Positions 1-5,513 of a stretch of 7,862 bases of DNA are shown here, one piece after another. Each line of letters opens with the position of its first letter. Positions within the stretch are counted from its first letter, which is position 1. Source of the stretch: an uncultured Lachnospiraceae bacterium (GTDB taxonomy: Bacteria > Bacillota > Clostridia > Lachnospirales > Lachnospiraceae); NCBI GenBank assembly GCA_902803745.1, contig CADCRB010000246.1, positions 1 to 7,862 on the forward strand, given 5' to 3'. The notes beneath the pieces were generated by a model that saw only the letters and a list, made by a program, of their open reading frames with translations, had not been told where the DNA came from and did no database searches. A program made the translations under genes and the position numbers.

Positions 1-813
1 GGTGGCGTTGGAAAATACATTAAAATGAAGCGATCCGGCCTGATTGTATTCTATATCTGAAACGATATAACCCTCTGAACCATGTATATACAGGCTGTCC
101 CATCTGTCTAAAGGTTCAGGCTTAAATATCATACCTACAGTAAAAGCGCCGCGAATGCCATTTTTGAATTTTATAAGCGCCGATGAAAAGATATCCACTC
201 CGAAGTCATTGAACTCCGCATTACCCATGACATATTCCGGCTCTGAGTCTGCAAGAGACAGGAGCATAGTCGTGCAATAGCATCCAAGATCATATACGGC
301 TCCGCCTCCGGTCTCCTTATGTATTCTGATGTCATCGATGTATCCCTGAGTGAGGAAGGAAGTCTGAATAAAATCAACCTCTCCTATCGCTCCGCTTTGT
401 ATTTCGTTCCTGAGCATTGAAACATAAGGGCTGTGAAGATATGCAAAAGCTTCCATCAGTAAAACATTGTTTTCTTTTGCCGCTTCAAACATTTCCTTCT
501 CATCTTCTGCGCATAGAGCAAGAGGTTTTTCACACAGCACGTGCTTGCCGGCCTTTACCGCCTTTAATACCCACTCCTTGTGCAGATTGTTCGGAAGCGG
601 AATATATACTGCCTGTACGTCAGGATCTGCAAGCAGCCTGTCATATCCCACATAGGCTTTCTCAAATCCAAAGTCCTTTTTGAAGCTTTCCGCCTTTGCC
701 CCGTCTCTGCCGGCAATGGCATAAAGCTCGCAGTTTCCGGCTTCCTTCATTCCGGGTATCGTGCAACCCCTTGCTATACCTGCGGTTCCCAATACTCCCC
801 ATTTCACAGACAT
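1..813 (-). CDS. Gfo/Idh/MocA family NAD(P)-dependent oxidoreductase, C-terminus cut by window edge
   Basis: This is a probable NAD(P)-dependent dehydrogenase acting on a sugar, inositol or related polyol; the substrate cannot be read from sequence. The 271 visible residues begin with a Rossmann nucleotide-binding motif, GTAGIA at residues 9-14. The family signature EKP is at 95-97, where the lysine is the usual catalytic residue. The GGG-x3-D-x-G stretch of the second domain is at 169-177. Family members are usually about 330 residues, so roughly 60 C-terminal residues should lie beyond position 1. The start is fixed by an AAGGAGGT ribosome binding site 7 nt upstream (821-828 on the plus strand). 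The gene follows the AKR gene by 21 bp on the same strand, so the two are very likely co-transcribed. The family assignment is firm; the reaction is unknown. Confidence 0.92.
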   Translation of the reverse strand, partial: MSVKWGVLGTAGIARGCTIPGMKEAGNCELYAIAGRDGAKAESFKKDFGFEKAYVGYDRLLADPDVQAVYIPLPNNLHKEWVLKAVKAGKHVLCEKPLALCAEDEKEMFEAAKENNVLLMEAFAYLHSPYVSMLRNEIQSGAIGEVDFIQTSFLTQGYIDDIRIHKETGGGAVYDLGCYCTTMLLSLADSEPEYVMGNAEFNDFGVDIFSSALIKFKNGIRGAFTVGMIFKPEPLDRWDSLYIHGSEGYIVSDIEYNQAGSLHFNVFSNAT

Positions 814-834
814 TATCTATACCTCCTTAAAAAA

Positions 835-2013
835 CTACCTCAACATAAACTTTCTTGCCACGCTTATCCCTATCCTGTATGGCAGGGGGCGAAGGATCCT
901 GTCTGCTTCCCTGATCTTCTCTCTGACAGGGATACTCTGCGGACAGTGCTTCTCGCATTTTCCGCAGCTAATGCACTGAGTGGCAAAAGCCGGCTCTTTC
1001 TTCAGCCCTATGGACTGGGCATATTCGAATCTGGCGCCCTTCTTTCCGTCAATAGCAGTCAGATTGTAGCATCTGAAAAGCCCGGGGATATCAATTCCTT
1101 TAGGACAGGGCATGCAGTATCCGCATCCTGTGCATCCCACAAGCTCTGTTTCTTTGATGATATTCTTTACTTCTTCTATGACCTTAAAGTCATTTTCTGA
1201 CAGACAACCCGCCTCCGCTTCCGATGCGATACGGCAGTTTTCCTCGACCATCTCCAGGGAGTTCATCCCGGACAGCACGCAGGTGACCTCAGGCTGATCC
1301 CACAGCCATCTCAGTCCATACTCTGCAGGTGAGTATCCGGTATCCTGCGAGGCTATGAGTTCTTTTGCGTTTTGAGGCAAAAGATTTACCAGCTTTCCGC
1401 CACGCAGAGGCTCCATTATTATTACAGGTATCCCTTTTTCCGCTGCTGCCTTAAGTCCTTCTCTTCCGGCCTGGGTATGCTCGTCCACGTAATTGTACTG
1501 TATCTGACAGAAATCCCAGTCATAGGCGTTTAATATTTCAATAAAATCCTCTGAATTACCGTGATAGGAAAAACCTATATTCCTGATCCTGCCGTCTTCC
1601 TTACGCTGCCTGATCCAGTCCGTGATACCAAGGGACAGAAGCTTCTGCCACTGATTCATTGCCGTCATATGATGCATCAGGTAATAATCCACATAATCAG
1701 TCCGAAGTCTTTTCAGCTCTTCATTGAAATATCTGTCGAGCGCCGATTTGTTGCTGATAAGATACTGTGGGAGCTTTGTCGCGATATTGATCTTGTCCCT
1801 GATACCGTTTCTTTCAAAAATCTCCCCGAGGAGGACCTCACTCCCGGAATAGACATAGGCAGTATCATAGTAGTTAACTCCGTTTTGGTAAGCTGCCATC
1901 AGCTCTTTTTCGGCTTTGTCGATATCAATACCCTTGATAGATGAGGTAAACCTCATACAACCATATCCCAAAACAGAAATATCCTCACCGCTCCGGTTCT
2001 TTCTATACTTCAT
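835..2013 (-). CDS. Aldo/keto reductase with C-terminal 4Fe-4S ferredoxin domain
   Basis: This 392-residue cytoplasmic oxidoreductase is of the COG1453 type, an AKR TIM barrel fused to a ferredoxin-like tail. The AKR catalytic tetrad is visible: D50 and Y55 in YYDTAYVY, K80 in IATKLP and H114 in YYLMHH. The tail has two cysteine clusters, C294/C297/C300 followed by C303-P, and C347/C350/C353 followed by C357-P, which are bacterial 2[4Fe-4S] ferredoxin motifs. From family knowledge such fusions are typical of anaerobes and may pass electrons between NAD(P)H and an iron-sulfur partner; the substrate is unknown. I chose the start at 2013 rather than an upstream in-frame ATG at 2070 because a GAGGAG site (2019-2024) lies 5 nt before it and the protein then begins MKYRKN, where the AKR homology starts. 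It is the first gene of an operon with the Gfo/Idh/MocA gene, which begins 21 bp after its stop. Confidence 0.95.
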   Translation of the reverse strand: MKYRKNRSGEDISVLGYGCMRFTSSIKGIDIDKAEKELMAAYQNGVNYYDTAYVYSGSEVLLGEIFERNGIRDKINIATKLPQYLISNKSALDRYFNEELKRLRTDYVDYYLMHHMTAMNQWQKLLSLGITDWIRQRKEDGRIRNIGFSYHGNSEDFIEILNAYDWDFCQIQYNYVDEHTQAGREGLKAAAEKGIPVIIMEPLRGGKLVNLLPQNAKELIASQDTGYSPAEYGLRWLWDQPEVTCVLSGMNSLEMVEENCRIASEAEAGCLSENDFKVIEEVKNIIKETELVGCTGCGYCMPCPKGIDIPGLFRCYNLTAIDGKKGARFEYAQSIGLKKEPAFATQCISCGKCEKHCPQSIPVREKIREADRILRPLPYRIGISVARKFMLR

Positions 2014-2018
2014 ATTAA

Positions 2019-2024
2019 CTCCTC
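2019..2024 (-). promoter_or_regulatory. Ribosome binding site deciding the AKR start
   Basis: The minus strand reads GAGGAG 5 nt before the ATG at 2013. The longer in-frame ATG at 2070 has no comparable site and would add 19 residues unlike the AKR family, so the shorter start is preferred. Confidence 0.8.
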
Positions 2025-2084
2025 TAAGCTGATCTCTTTCCCTCTGGCATAACCCTGAAGCTGTTTCCAAGACGTCTGCATATT

Positions 2085-2113
2085 ATCATAACATCTCTCA
2101 TATATTCTTTCAT
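2085..2113 (-). promoter_or_regulatory. Candidate promoter of the AKR operon
   Basis: On the minus strand an extended -10 element, TG-T-TATGAT (hexamer at 2085-2090), is preceded by 17 bp and a weak -35, ATGAAA (2108-2113, four of six consensus bases). It lies between the upstream terminator hairpin and the AKR start, which is where an operon promoter is expected, and would give a leader of about 65 nt. The -10 is convincing and the -35 is weak. Confidence 0.45.
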
Positions 2114-2122
2114 CTCTAAAAC

Positions 2123-2154
2123 AAAAAAGATGAGCCTCAGCTCATCTTTTTTTT
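2123..2154. terminator. Bidirectional intrinsic terminator
   Basis: A perfect 7-bp stem, GATGAGC (2129-2135) and GCTCATC (2140-2146), encloses a CTCA loop. It is flanked by six A on the left and eight T on the right, so it can act as an intrinsic terminator in both directions. On the minus strand it would end the padR-HAAS-DUF4097 transcript about 180 bp past the last stop codon and insulate the AKR operon. No plus-strand gene reads into it. Confidence 0.85.
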
Positions 2155-2332
2155 ATGATTAATTATATTACAATAATCGAAAGTTCAGGAAGCAGACAGG
2201 TGGACTTTCTCAAACATCCCTGTAAAGTTCATAATTCGAATCCAGCTTGCAACTCTTTCTGGTCATAGCGACCTGAATACCCGCGAGACCATAAGCGGGA
2301 TTGACAGGAAAATCCGATCCGTCTCTTATGCC

Positions 2333-3091
2333 TCAGTTTACGGAAGTATTCCCAAGGGATGTCTTTGTCAGGACATCCCCGATATCTCCATTTAGTGAAA
2401 TGTTGCCCAGATCAGTCTCGCAGCTGCCTTTATCGACCGTGGAAGCCTTCACTTCTATATTCCCGGCATCCGCCTTTGCATCAATAGTATCTATCCTGCT
2501 GTTGCTGATCTCGATATTTCCGGCATCCGCCTCTATCGATGCTGTGCCTGCTGCAAGATCATTAATGCTGATATTGCCTGCGTCGACCGTTATCTCAAAA
2601 GCATCCGAATTTATCTTATGAATATCTATATTTCCGGCATCTGAATTCAGGCTGAACTGCTTTGCATCAAATGATCCTATGGACACATCTCCTGCATCAA
2701 GTTCGAGCGAGAAGCTCTCAAGCTTTGTTCCGGCAGGTATCGTCACATCGACACTGAGGTCATTAATACCACCAAGAGAAAACACCGATCTGTTCTTCCC
2801 GCCTCTTACGGAAAGCTTCCCATTATTCATCTCTACTTCAGTCCCCTCACTTGCCGGAAGTGTGTAGTCTACCGAGAGCCTGTCTCCCTCAGTCACATTA
2901 ATTTTTGCTGCATCGACCTCTATAGAGATTTCCTTTACCTCTTCTTCAAAGGTCATTGTATCCGAGACCATTCCCATCGGGCCGAATTTCTTCCTACCGC
3001 TGAAAACATTTATATAAAGACCCAACAGTATGGCTGCGACCGTTATCAGACTCAATATCGTTATGATCATTCTGGCTGCTTTATTTTTCAT
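2333..3091 (-). CDS. Membrane-anchored DUF4097-family putative adhesin with seven 19-residue repeats
   Basis: The 252-residue protein has a short basic N-terminus, one transmembrane helix at about 8-28, and an extracytoplasmic region of the DUF4097 family, which is predicted to fold as a beta-solenoid. The repeat is explicit: DAG[N/D][I/V]x[I/V] units begin at residues 132, 151, 170, 189 and 208, with DLGNISL at 227, all exactly 19 residues apart. A final SLGNTSV begins at 245. This is one solenoid rung per repeat, stacking Asp and Asn in ladders. The start at 3091 is set by AGGAGG 5 nt upstream; an ATG at 3109 lies upstream of that site and is rejected. The gene is last in the PadR operon, 36 bp after the HAAS gene. 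In such cassettes this protein is presumed to act at the envelope, but its exact role is not established. Confidence 0.88.
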   Translation of the reverse strand: MKNKAARMIITILSLITVAAILLGLYINVFSGRKKFGPMGMVSDTMTFEEEVKEISIEVDAAKINVTEGDRLSVDYTLPASEGTEVEMNNGKLSVRGGKNRSVFSLGGINDLSVDVTIPAGTKLESFSLELDAGDVSIGSFDAKQFSLNSDAGNIDIHKINSDAFEITVDAGNISINDLAAGTASIEADAGNIEISNSRIDTIDAKADAGNIEVKASTVDKGSCETDLGNISLNGDIGDVLTKTSLGNTSVN

Positions 3092-3096
3092 TGTAT

Positions 3097-3102
3097 CCTC
3101 CT
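3097..3102 (-). promoter_or_regulatory. Ribosome binding site deciding the DUF4097 start
   Basis: The minus strand reads AGGAGG 5 nt before the ATG at 3091. The alternative ATG at 3109 is upstream of this site and would place the Shine-Dalgarno sequence inside the coding region, so it is not the likely start. Confidence 0.85.
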
Positions 3103-3127
3103 GTATCATTTCTGAAATAAGATCTCT

Positions 3128-4105
3128 TTAGTCATCACTGCGGCAGTTTATAACTACCGCTCTGTACGACACAGCCGCTATAGGCCATATGATCCAGGTA
3201 AGATCCCATCTGAAGCTCAGGAAGCTTACGATGAGATAGAGGCAGGTGACCACAGGCCAGTAGCATAATACTATGGTCTCGGCCGTCTTGCTTACATATT
3301 TCATTTCGGAAGGCGCCGGCTCTCCGTAACCTCCGCTTATGGTCTTCGTATCATTTACCCTCAGCAGCATATCAAAGCCTTTGCTCGCACTGTTCGCATA
3401 AACTATGAGGAAAACTCCGATACCGACCAGCAGGAACATCAATGCCGGACCGATCGTTACTCTGGCACTTGCTGAAAACAACAGGCATGGGACCCAGCAG
3501 ACGATACATAGAACGATGCCTAAAGTCAAGCAAATTGCGCGAACTCCTTCAAAGCTTTTCCGCCTTTCTTTTACATAGGAGGCTGTGTTCATATCTATGA
3601 AGCAGAGCTGCTTCCCGATGAACTTCCACTCGCTGTCAACGAACCCGCTATATACTATGAATCCGACACCCAAAGCTATGCATACAAACATCAGTGACGG
3701 ACCGGCCAGTACTATCTGTGTATCACCTTGTGATGTAATGATGGGACATGCGACCGATATTATGCAGAGCATGACCCCGACAGCACGAAAAAGTGATTTG
3801 CGTATCCTGTTTTCGATAAATGAAGCTGCCTCATCACGGCTGATCTGCCTGCGGGGATTGGCGCTCTCTGCGTCATTGAATTCCTGAACTTCGTTTTTGA
3901 GTCCGAGATCATCTGCCAGCTCATCGAGATTACCGAATTCGGATATCACCGTTCCTACCGCTGTATTCTCGCTCTGTCCCTCGGCGCGAAGTTCATTGTA
4001 TTTGTCTTCCATCATTTGCAGAAGCTCTGCCTTGGCTTTTCTTACCTCAGCAGTATCCGGCAATCCTGCAAACATTGCTTCCAGATAATTCTTTATCGTT
4101 TCCAT
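3128..4105 (-). CDS. HAAS-domain (DUF1700-like) multi-pass membrane protein
   Basis: The 325-residue protein has two parts. Residues 1-70 form a helical, charged N-terminal domain of the HAAS/DUF1700 type, with the recognisable pattern of a short amphipathic helix, a long helix (EVRKAKAELLQMMEDKYNEL) and a closing EFGNLDELADDLGL. Residues 105-319 contain about six hydrophobic segments (105-124, 131-153, 188-210, 217-238, 276-297, 302-319). The second and fourth segments are related: GPSLMF and GPALMF are each followed by a glycine-rich stretch ending in IVY. This suggests an internal duplication. The start is supported by AAGGAGAG 4 nt upstream. The gene lies between padR (19 bp upstream) and the DUF4097 gene (36 bp downstream). 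HAAS proteins are regularly encoded beside PadR regulators and are thought to link a membrane state to the regulator; that link is not demonstrated here. Confidence 0.88.
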   Translation of the reverse strand: METIKNYLEAMFAGLPDTAEVRKAKAELLQMMEDKYNELRAEGQSENTAVGTVISEFGNLDELADDLGLKNEVQEFNDAESANPRRQISRDEAASFIENRIRKSLFRAVGVMLCIISVACPIITSQGDTQIVLAGPSLMFVCIALGVGFIVYSGFVDSEWKFIGKQLCFIDMNTASYVKERRKSFEGVRAICLTLGIVLCIVCWVPCLLFSASARVTIGPALMFLLVGIGVFLIVYANSASKGFDMLLRVNDTKTISGGYGEPAPSEMKYVSKTAETIVLCYWPVVTCLYLIVSFLSFRWDLTWIIWPIAAVSYRAVVINCRSDD

Positions 4106-4124
4106 TTTTCTCTCCTTGATCTCT

Positions 4125-4463
4125 TCATATTTTGATGAATCTTTCGACTACTTCCTTCGTCAGGCTCCATTCATCGCATTTGGCCCTGTAGTACTCTCTG
4201 CCCGAATCCGTGATCCGGTAATACGTACGCTTCTTGCCGTTACCCTCCGGATCCTGCTCCTGAGTAAATGATTCGATATACCCGTTCTTTTCCATTCTCG
4301 TGAAAGCTGAGTAAAGAGTTGTTTCCTTTATCAGATATTTTCCATCCGAGATCCGCTTTATCTGCTTTGATATCTCGTAGCCGTAGGACGGCTCTTGCTC
4401 GAGAATGAACAGGATCATCGTATCATTGTAGCCACGGATCACATCGCTGCTGATCTCTGTCAT
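4125..4463 (-). CDS. PadR-family transcriptional regulator
   Basis: This 112-residue protein is a small PadR regulator. It shows the family hallmarks in order: the first helices with ILFILEQEPSYGYEISKQI (18-36), the recognition helix region KETTLYSAFTRMEKNGYIES (46-65), the wing GKKRTYYRITDSGREYY (76-92), and a short C-terminal helix for dimerisation. PadR proteins bind DNA as dimers and usually repress their own operon. Here the promoter directly upstream carries three related 19-bp dyads, the likely binding sites. The start at 4463 follows AGGAGG (4471-4476) by 7 nt. It is the first gene of a three-gene operon with the HAAS and DUF4097 genes. The effector is unknown. Confidence 0.93.
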   Translation of the reverse strand: MTEISSDVIRGYNDTMILFILEQEPSYGYEISKQIKRISDGKYLIKETTLYSAFTRMEKNGYIESFTQEQDPEGNGKKRTYYRITDSGREYYRAKCDEWSLTKEVVERFIKI

Positions 4464-4477
4464 TATGATCCCTCCTC

Positions 4478-4496
4478 TACTTCGACAATCGTACTA
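4478..4496. promoter_or_regulatory. Operator-like dyad, copy 1 (5' leader, next to the padR ribosome binding site)
   Basis: TACTTCGACAATCGTACTA matches copy 2 at 16 of 19 positions and overlaps it by five bases. It sits one base from the padR ribosome binding site, so binding could also affect elongation or translation. It is proposed as a PadR site by similarity to its neighbours. Confidence 0.5.
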
Positions 4497-4510
4497 CGAC
4501 TGTCGTACTA
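4492..4510. promoter_or_regulatory. Operator-like near-perfect palindrome, copy 2
   Basis: TACTACGACTGTCGTACTA is a 19-bp palindrome around a central T with only one mismatched pair (positions 3 and 17). It lies just downstream of the expected padR transcription start. The quality of the dyad and its position before a PadR gene make it a strong candidate for a repressor binding site. BlaI/MecI-family sites also start with TACTAC, but no such gene is in the window. Confidence 0.7.
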
Positions 4511-4524
4511 TGTTTGATGGGGTA

Positions 4525-4553
4525 AATATACTACGTCTGTCAGAGTATGTCAA
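4525..4553 (-). promoter_or_regulatory. Consensus promoter of the padR operon
   Basis: The minus strand carries TTGACA (4548-4553), exactly 17 bp of spacer, and TATATT (4525-4530). The -35 is a perfect match to the sigma-70/sigma-A consensus and the -10 matches five of six bases. Transcription should start near 4518, giving a leader of about 55 nt that contains operator copies 1 and 2. Confidence 0.85.
4529..4547. promoter_or_regulatory. Operator-like dyad, copy 3 (inside the promoter spacer)
   Basis: TACTACGTCTGTCAGAGTA matches copy 2 at 15 of 19 positions, with its centre 37 bp away. It fills the spacer between the -35 and -10 elements of the padR promoter, so a bound dimer would block RNA polymerase directly. 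Its dyad is weaker than that of copy 2, with the TACT/AGTA ends retained. Confidence 0.6.
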
Positions 4554-4570
4554 GACTTTTTTGGGGTATG

Positions 4571-4606
4571 GGGCTGTGGTTGGGCCCAGGCCCACACCCC
4601 CAGCCC
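4571..4606. repeat. GC-rich inverted repeat with a minus-strand G-quadruplex pattern
   Basis: Outer arms GGGCTG (4571-4576) and CAGCCC (4601-4606) and inner arms TGGGC and GCCCA can form an interrupted hairpin. On the minus strand, 4606 to 4585 reads G3-N2-G5-N3-G3-N3-G3, the canonical G-quadruplex pattern. It lies between the divergent padR and lipoprotein promoters. Neither side has a T-run, so it is not an intrinsic terminator. Confidence 0.6.
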
Positions 4607-4608
4607 AC

Positions 4609-4637
4609 TTCGCATCTCCAAGCCACGGTGTTATAAT
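4609..4637 (+). promoter_or_regulatory. Candidate extended -10 promoter of the lipoprotein gene
   Basis: A TG at 4629-4630 precedes a perfect TATAAT at 4632-4637, forming an extended -10. The -35 at 4609-4614 (TTCGCA) has four of six consensus bases and a 17-bp spacer. The expected start near 4644 would give a leader of about 33 nt before the ATG at 4677. The -35 begins three bases after the GC-rich G-quadruplex motif. Confidence 0.65.
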
Positions 4638-4676
4638 GAAAGTAACAAGGAAATAGATGGGAAAAATTATTCTTTT

Positions 4677-5255
4677 ATGAGAAAAGTTCTGGTTTATAGC
4701 ATTTATATAGTATTATTATTTTATGTCGCAGGCTGTAGCAGATCGGAAAGCTCTGCCGCAGAGACATCTACCCAGCCCGTTTCCGAAGAGCCTACTATAG
4801 AGGAACTTACTGAACAGCCGGATAATGATGAAATAATATCTTCACCTTTCTCTGAACCTGATGCAGAAATGGATTCTGAGCCGGTTTCTGAACCCGTGAC
4901 AGAAGTAACATATGATGAAGATGAATTAAATGACGCTTTAAATACGGCAGATACGATCATGTCAGCTTATTGCGGTGATAATTATTCGCTTTCGCTTAAG
5001 GACAATATGCTGGTCGTAAACTTGTGGCAGGACGGAATCTATGCAGGTGTATGCGCAGTTTGCGATGGTCTTCGCCCTAAAAGTGATTGGGATAAGATGG
5101 TAGAGGGAATGATGCCGCTTGTCGATGCCTTAGATGAAAGATTTATGCCTTACGGAATAGATGTTAATTTCAATGTTTTAAATGATACAAATAAAGAAAA
5201 GTCTCTCTTGTCATTCCTTAATGGCACAAAAGTCTATGATGTACTGGATGAATAA
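4677..5255 (+). CDS. Lipoprotein with acidic linker and unrecognised C-terminal domain
   Basis: The 192-residue protein has a lipoprotein signal peptide: MRK, a hydrophobic core at 4-17, and the lipobox VAGC ending at C20, so it should be lipid-anchored on the outer face of the membrane. Residues 21-80 form a Glu/Ser/Pro/Thr-rich, strongly acidic linker of low complexity. Residues 80-192 form a compact domain with a CAVC pair (C126, C129) and C99, which I do not recognise. No catalytic motif is visible. The start is the only one that gives a proper signal peptide, but its ribosome binding site is poor: nothing better than GATGGG 16 nt upstream. The gene is divergent from the padR operon and has its own promoter; no terminator follows. 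It could be a substrate-binding or wall-associated protein, but this is not supported by a motif. Confidence 0.8.
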   Translation: MRKVLVYSIYIVLLFYVAGCSRSESSAAETSTQPVSEEPTIEELTEQPDNDEIISSPFSEPDAEMDSEPVSEPVTEVTYDEDELNDALNTADTIMSAYCGDNYSLSLKDNMLVVNLWQDGIYAGVCAVCDGLRPKSDWDKMVEGMMPLVDALDERFMPYGIDVNFNVLNDTNKEKSLLSFLNGTKVYDVLDE

Positions 5256-5267
5256 AATATAGCTCCG

Positions 5268-5444
5268 CTAAGTATCAAAGGAAAACTGCTGATATTTCGA
5301 TTCATCATCGTCCAGTATATATAAGACCATGGTCCCATCCCGCCTGATCCAGCCGATAAGAAAGGCAAGCCATATGCAATAATCAGTGACTTCATTTTTA
5401 ACGTTTACTCTATACAACAGTATAAATGCATAATGTGCATCAGA
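5268..5444 (-). pseudogene. Possible 3' remnant of a decayed gene
   Basis: An open stretch of 58 codons on the minus strand ends at a TAG (5268-5270). It contains a hydrophobic segment, CIWLAFLIGWI, then RRDGTMVLYILDDDESKYQQ, which reads like a real protein C-terminus with a membrane-proximal part. There is no ATG before residue 39 and no ribosome binding site. Upstream in the same frame, an ATG at 5480 opens MDYRTGLEL and then meets TAG and TAA within three codons. It may be a broken small gene or chance. I do not recognise the family. Confidence 0.25.
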
Positions 5445-5447
5445 TTA

Positions 5448-5476
5448 TTGCTACAGCTCCAGCCCTGTGCGATAAT
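5448..5476 (+). promoter_or_regulatory. Candidate promoter of the HExxH protein gene
   Basis: TTGCTA (5448-5453), a 17-bp spacer and GATAAT (5471-5476) with an upstream TG (5468-5469) form an extended -10 promoter. The start would be near 5483, about 30 nt before the ATG at 5514. A small inverted repeat, ATGCA-N5-TGCAT (5426-5440), lies just upstream of the -35 and could be a regulator site. Confidence 0.45.
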
Positions 5477-5513
5477 CCATAAGATGACTTATTGCCCATG
5501 AAGAAAGGATTAT

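Larger units (their letters stand above)
2014..2332. other. Intergenic region between the two minus-strand operons
   Basis: This 319-bp gap holds, from right to left: an open frame of 40 codons continuing the DUF4097 frame after its TGA (stop at 2210-2212); an imperfect 8-bp stem with a 15-nt loop (2179-2209, one G-U pair, no T-run); the bidirectional terminator (2123-2154); and the AKR promoter and leader. No independent gene with a ribosome binding site was found on either strand. Confidence 0.6.

Noticed and set aside
580..1200. A 206-codon open frame on the plus strand
   Set aside because: It lies antisense to the 3' part of the AKR gene and the 5' part of the Gfo/Idh/MocA gene, both of which have clear family motifs; no ribosome binding site and no protein-like features.
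2014..2070. Longer AKR start at 2070
   Set aside because: No ribosome binding site in front of it, and the extra 19 residues are outside the AKR homology; the ATG at 2013 has GAGGAG at the right distance.
2235..2243. TTCGAATCC, resembling a tRNA T-loop
   Set aside because: The flanking bases do not pair into a T-stem, and no acceptor, D or anticodon arm can be built around it.
2280..2299. CCCGC-N10-GCGGG inverted repeat
   Set aside because: Only five base pairs with a ten-base loop and no T-run; it may occur by chance.
4571..4606. GC-rich hairpin read as an intrinsic terminator
   Set aside because: No T-run follows the stem on either strand, and it lies between two divergent promoters where no transcript needs ending.
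4465..4656. A 63-codon plus-strand frame over the padR promoter
   Set aside because: It covers the operators, promoter and GC-rich repeat; it has no ribosome binding site and its composition follows these DNA elements.
4721..4960. A serine-rich 79-codon frame on the minus strand
   Set aside because: It is antisense to the acidic Glu/Ser linker of the lipoprotein; the serine richness is the complement of the repeated codons there.
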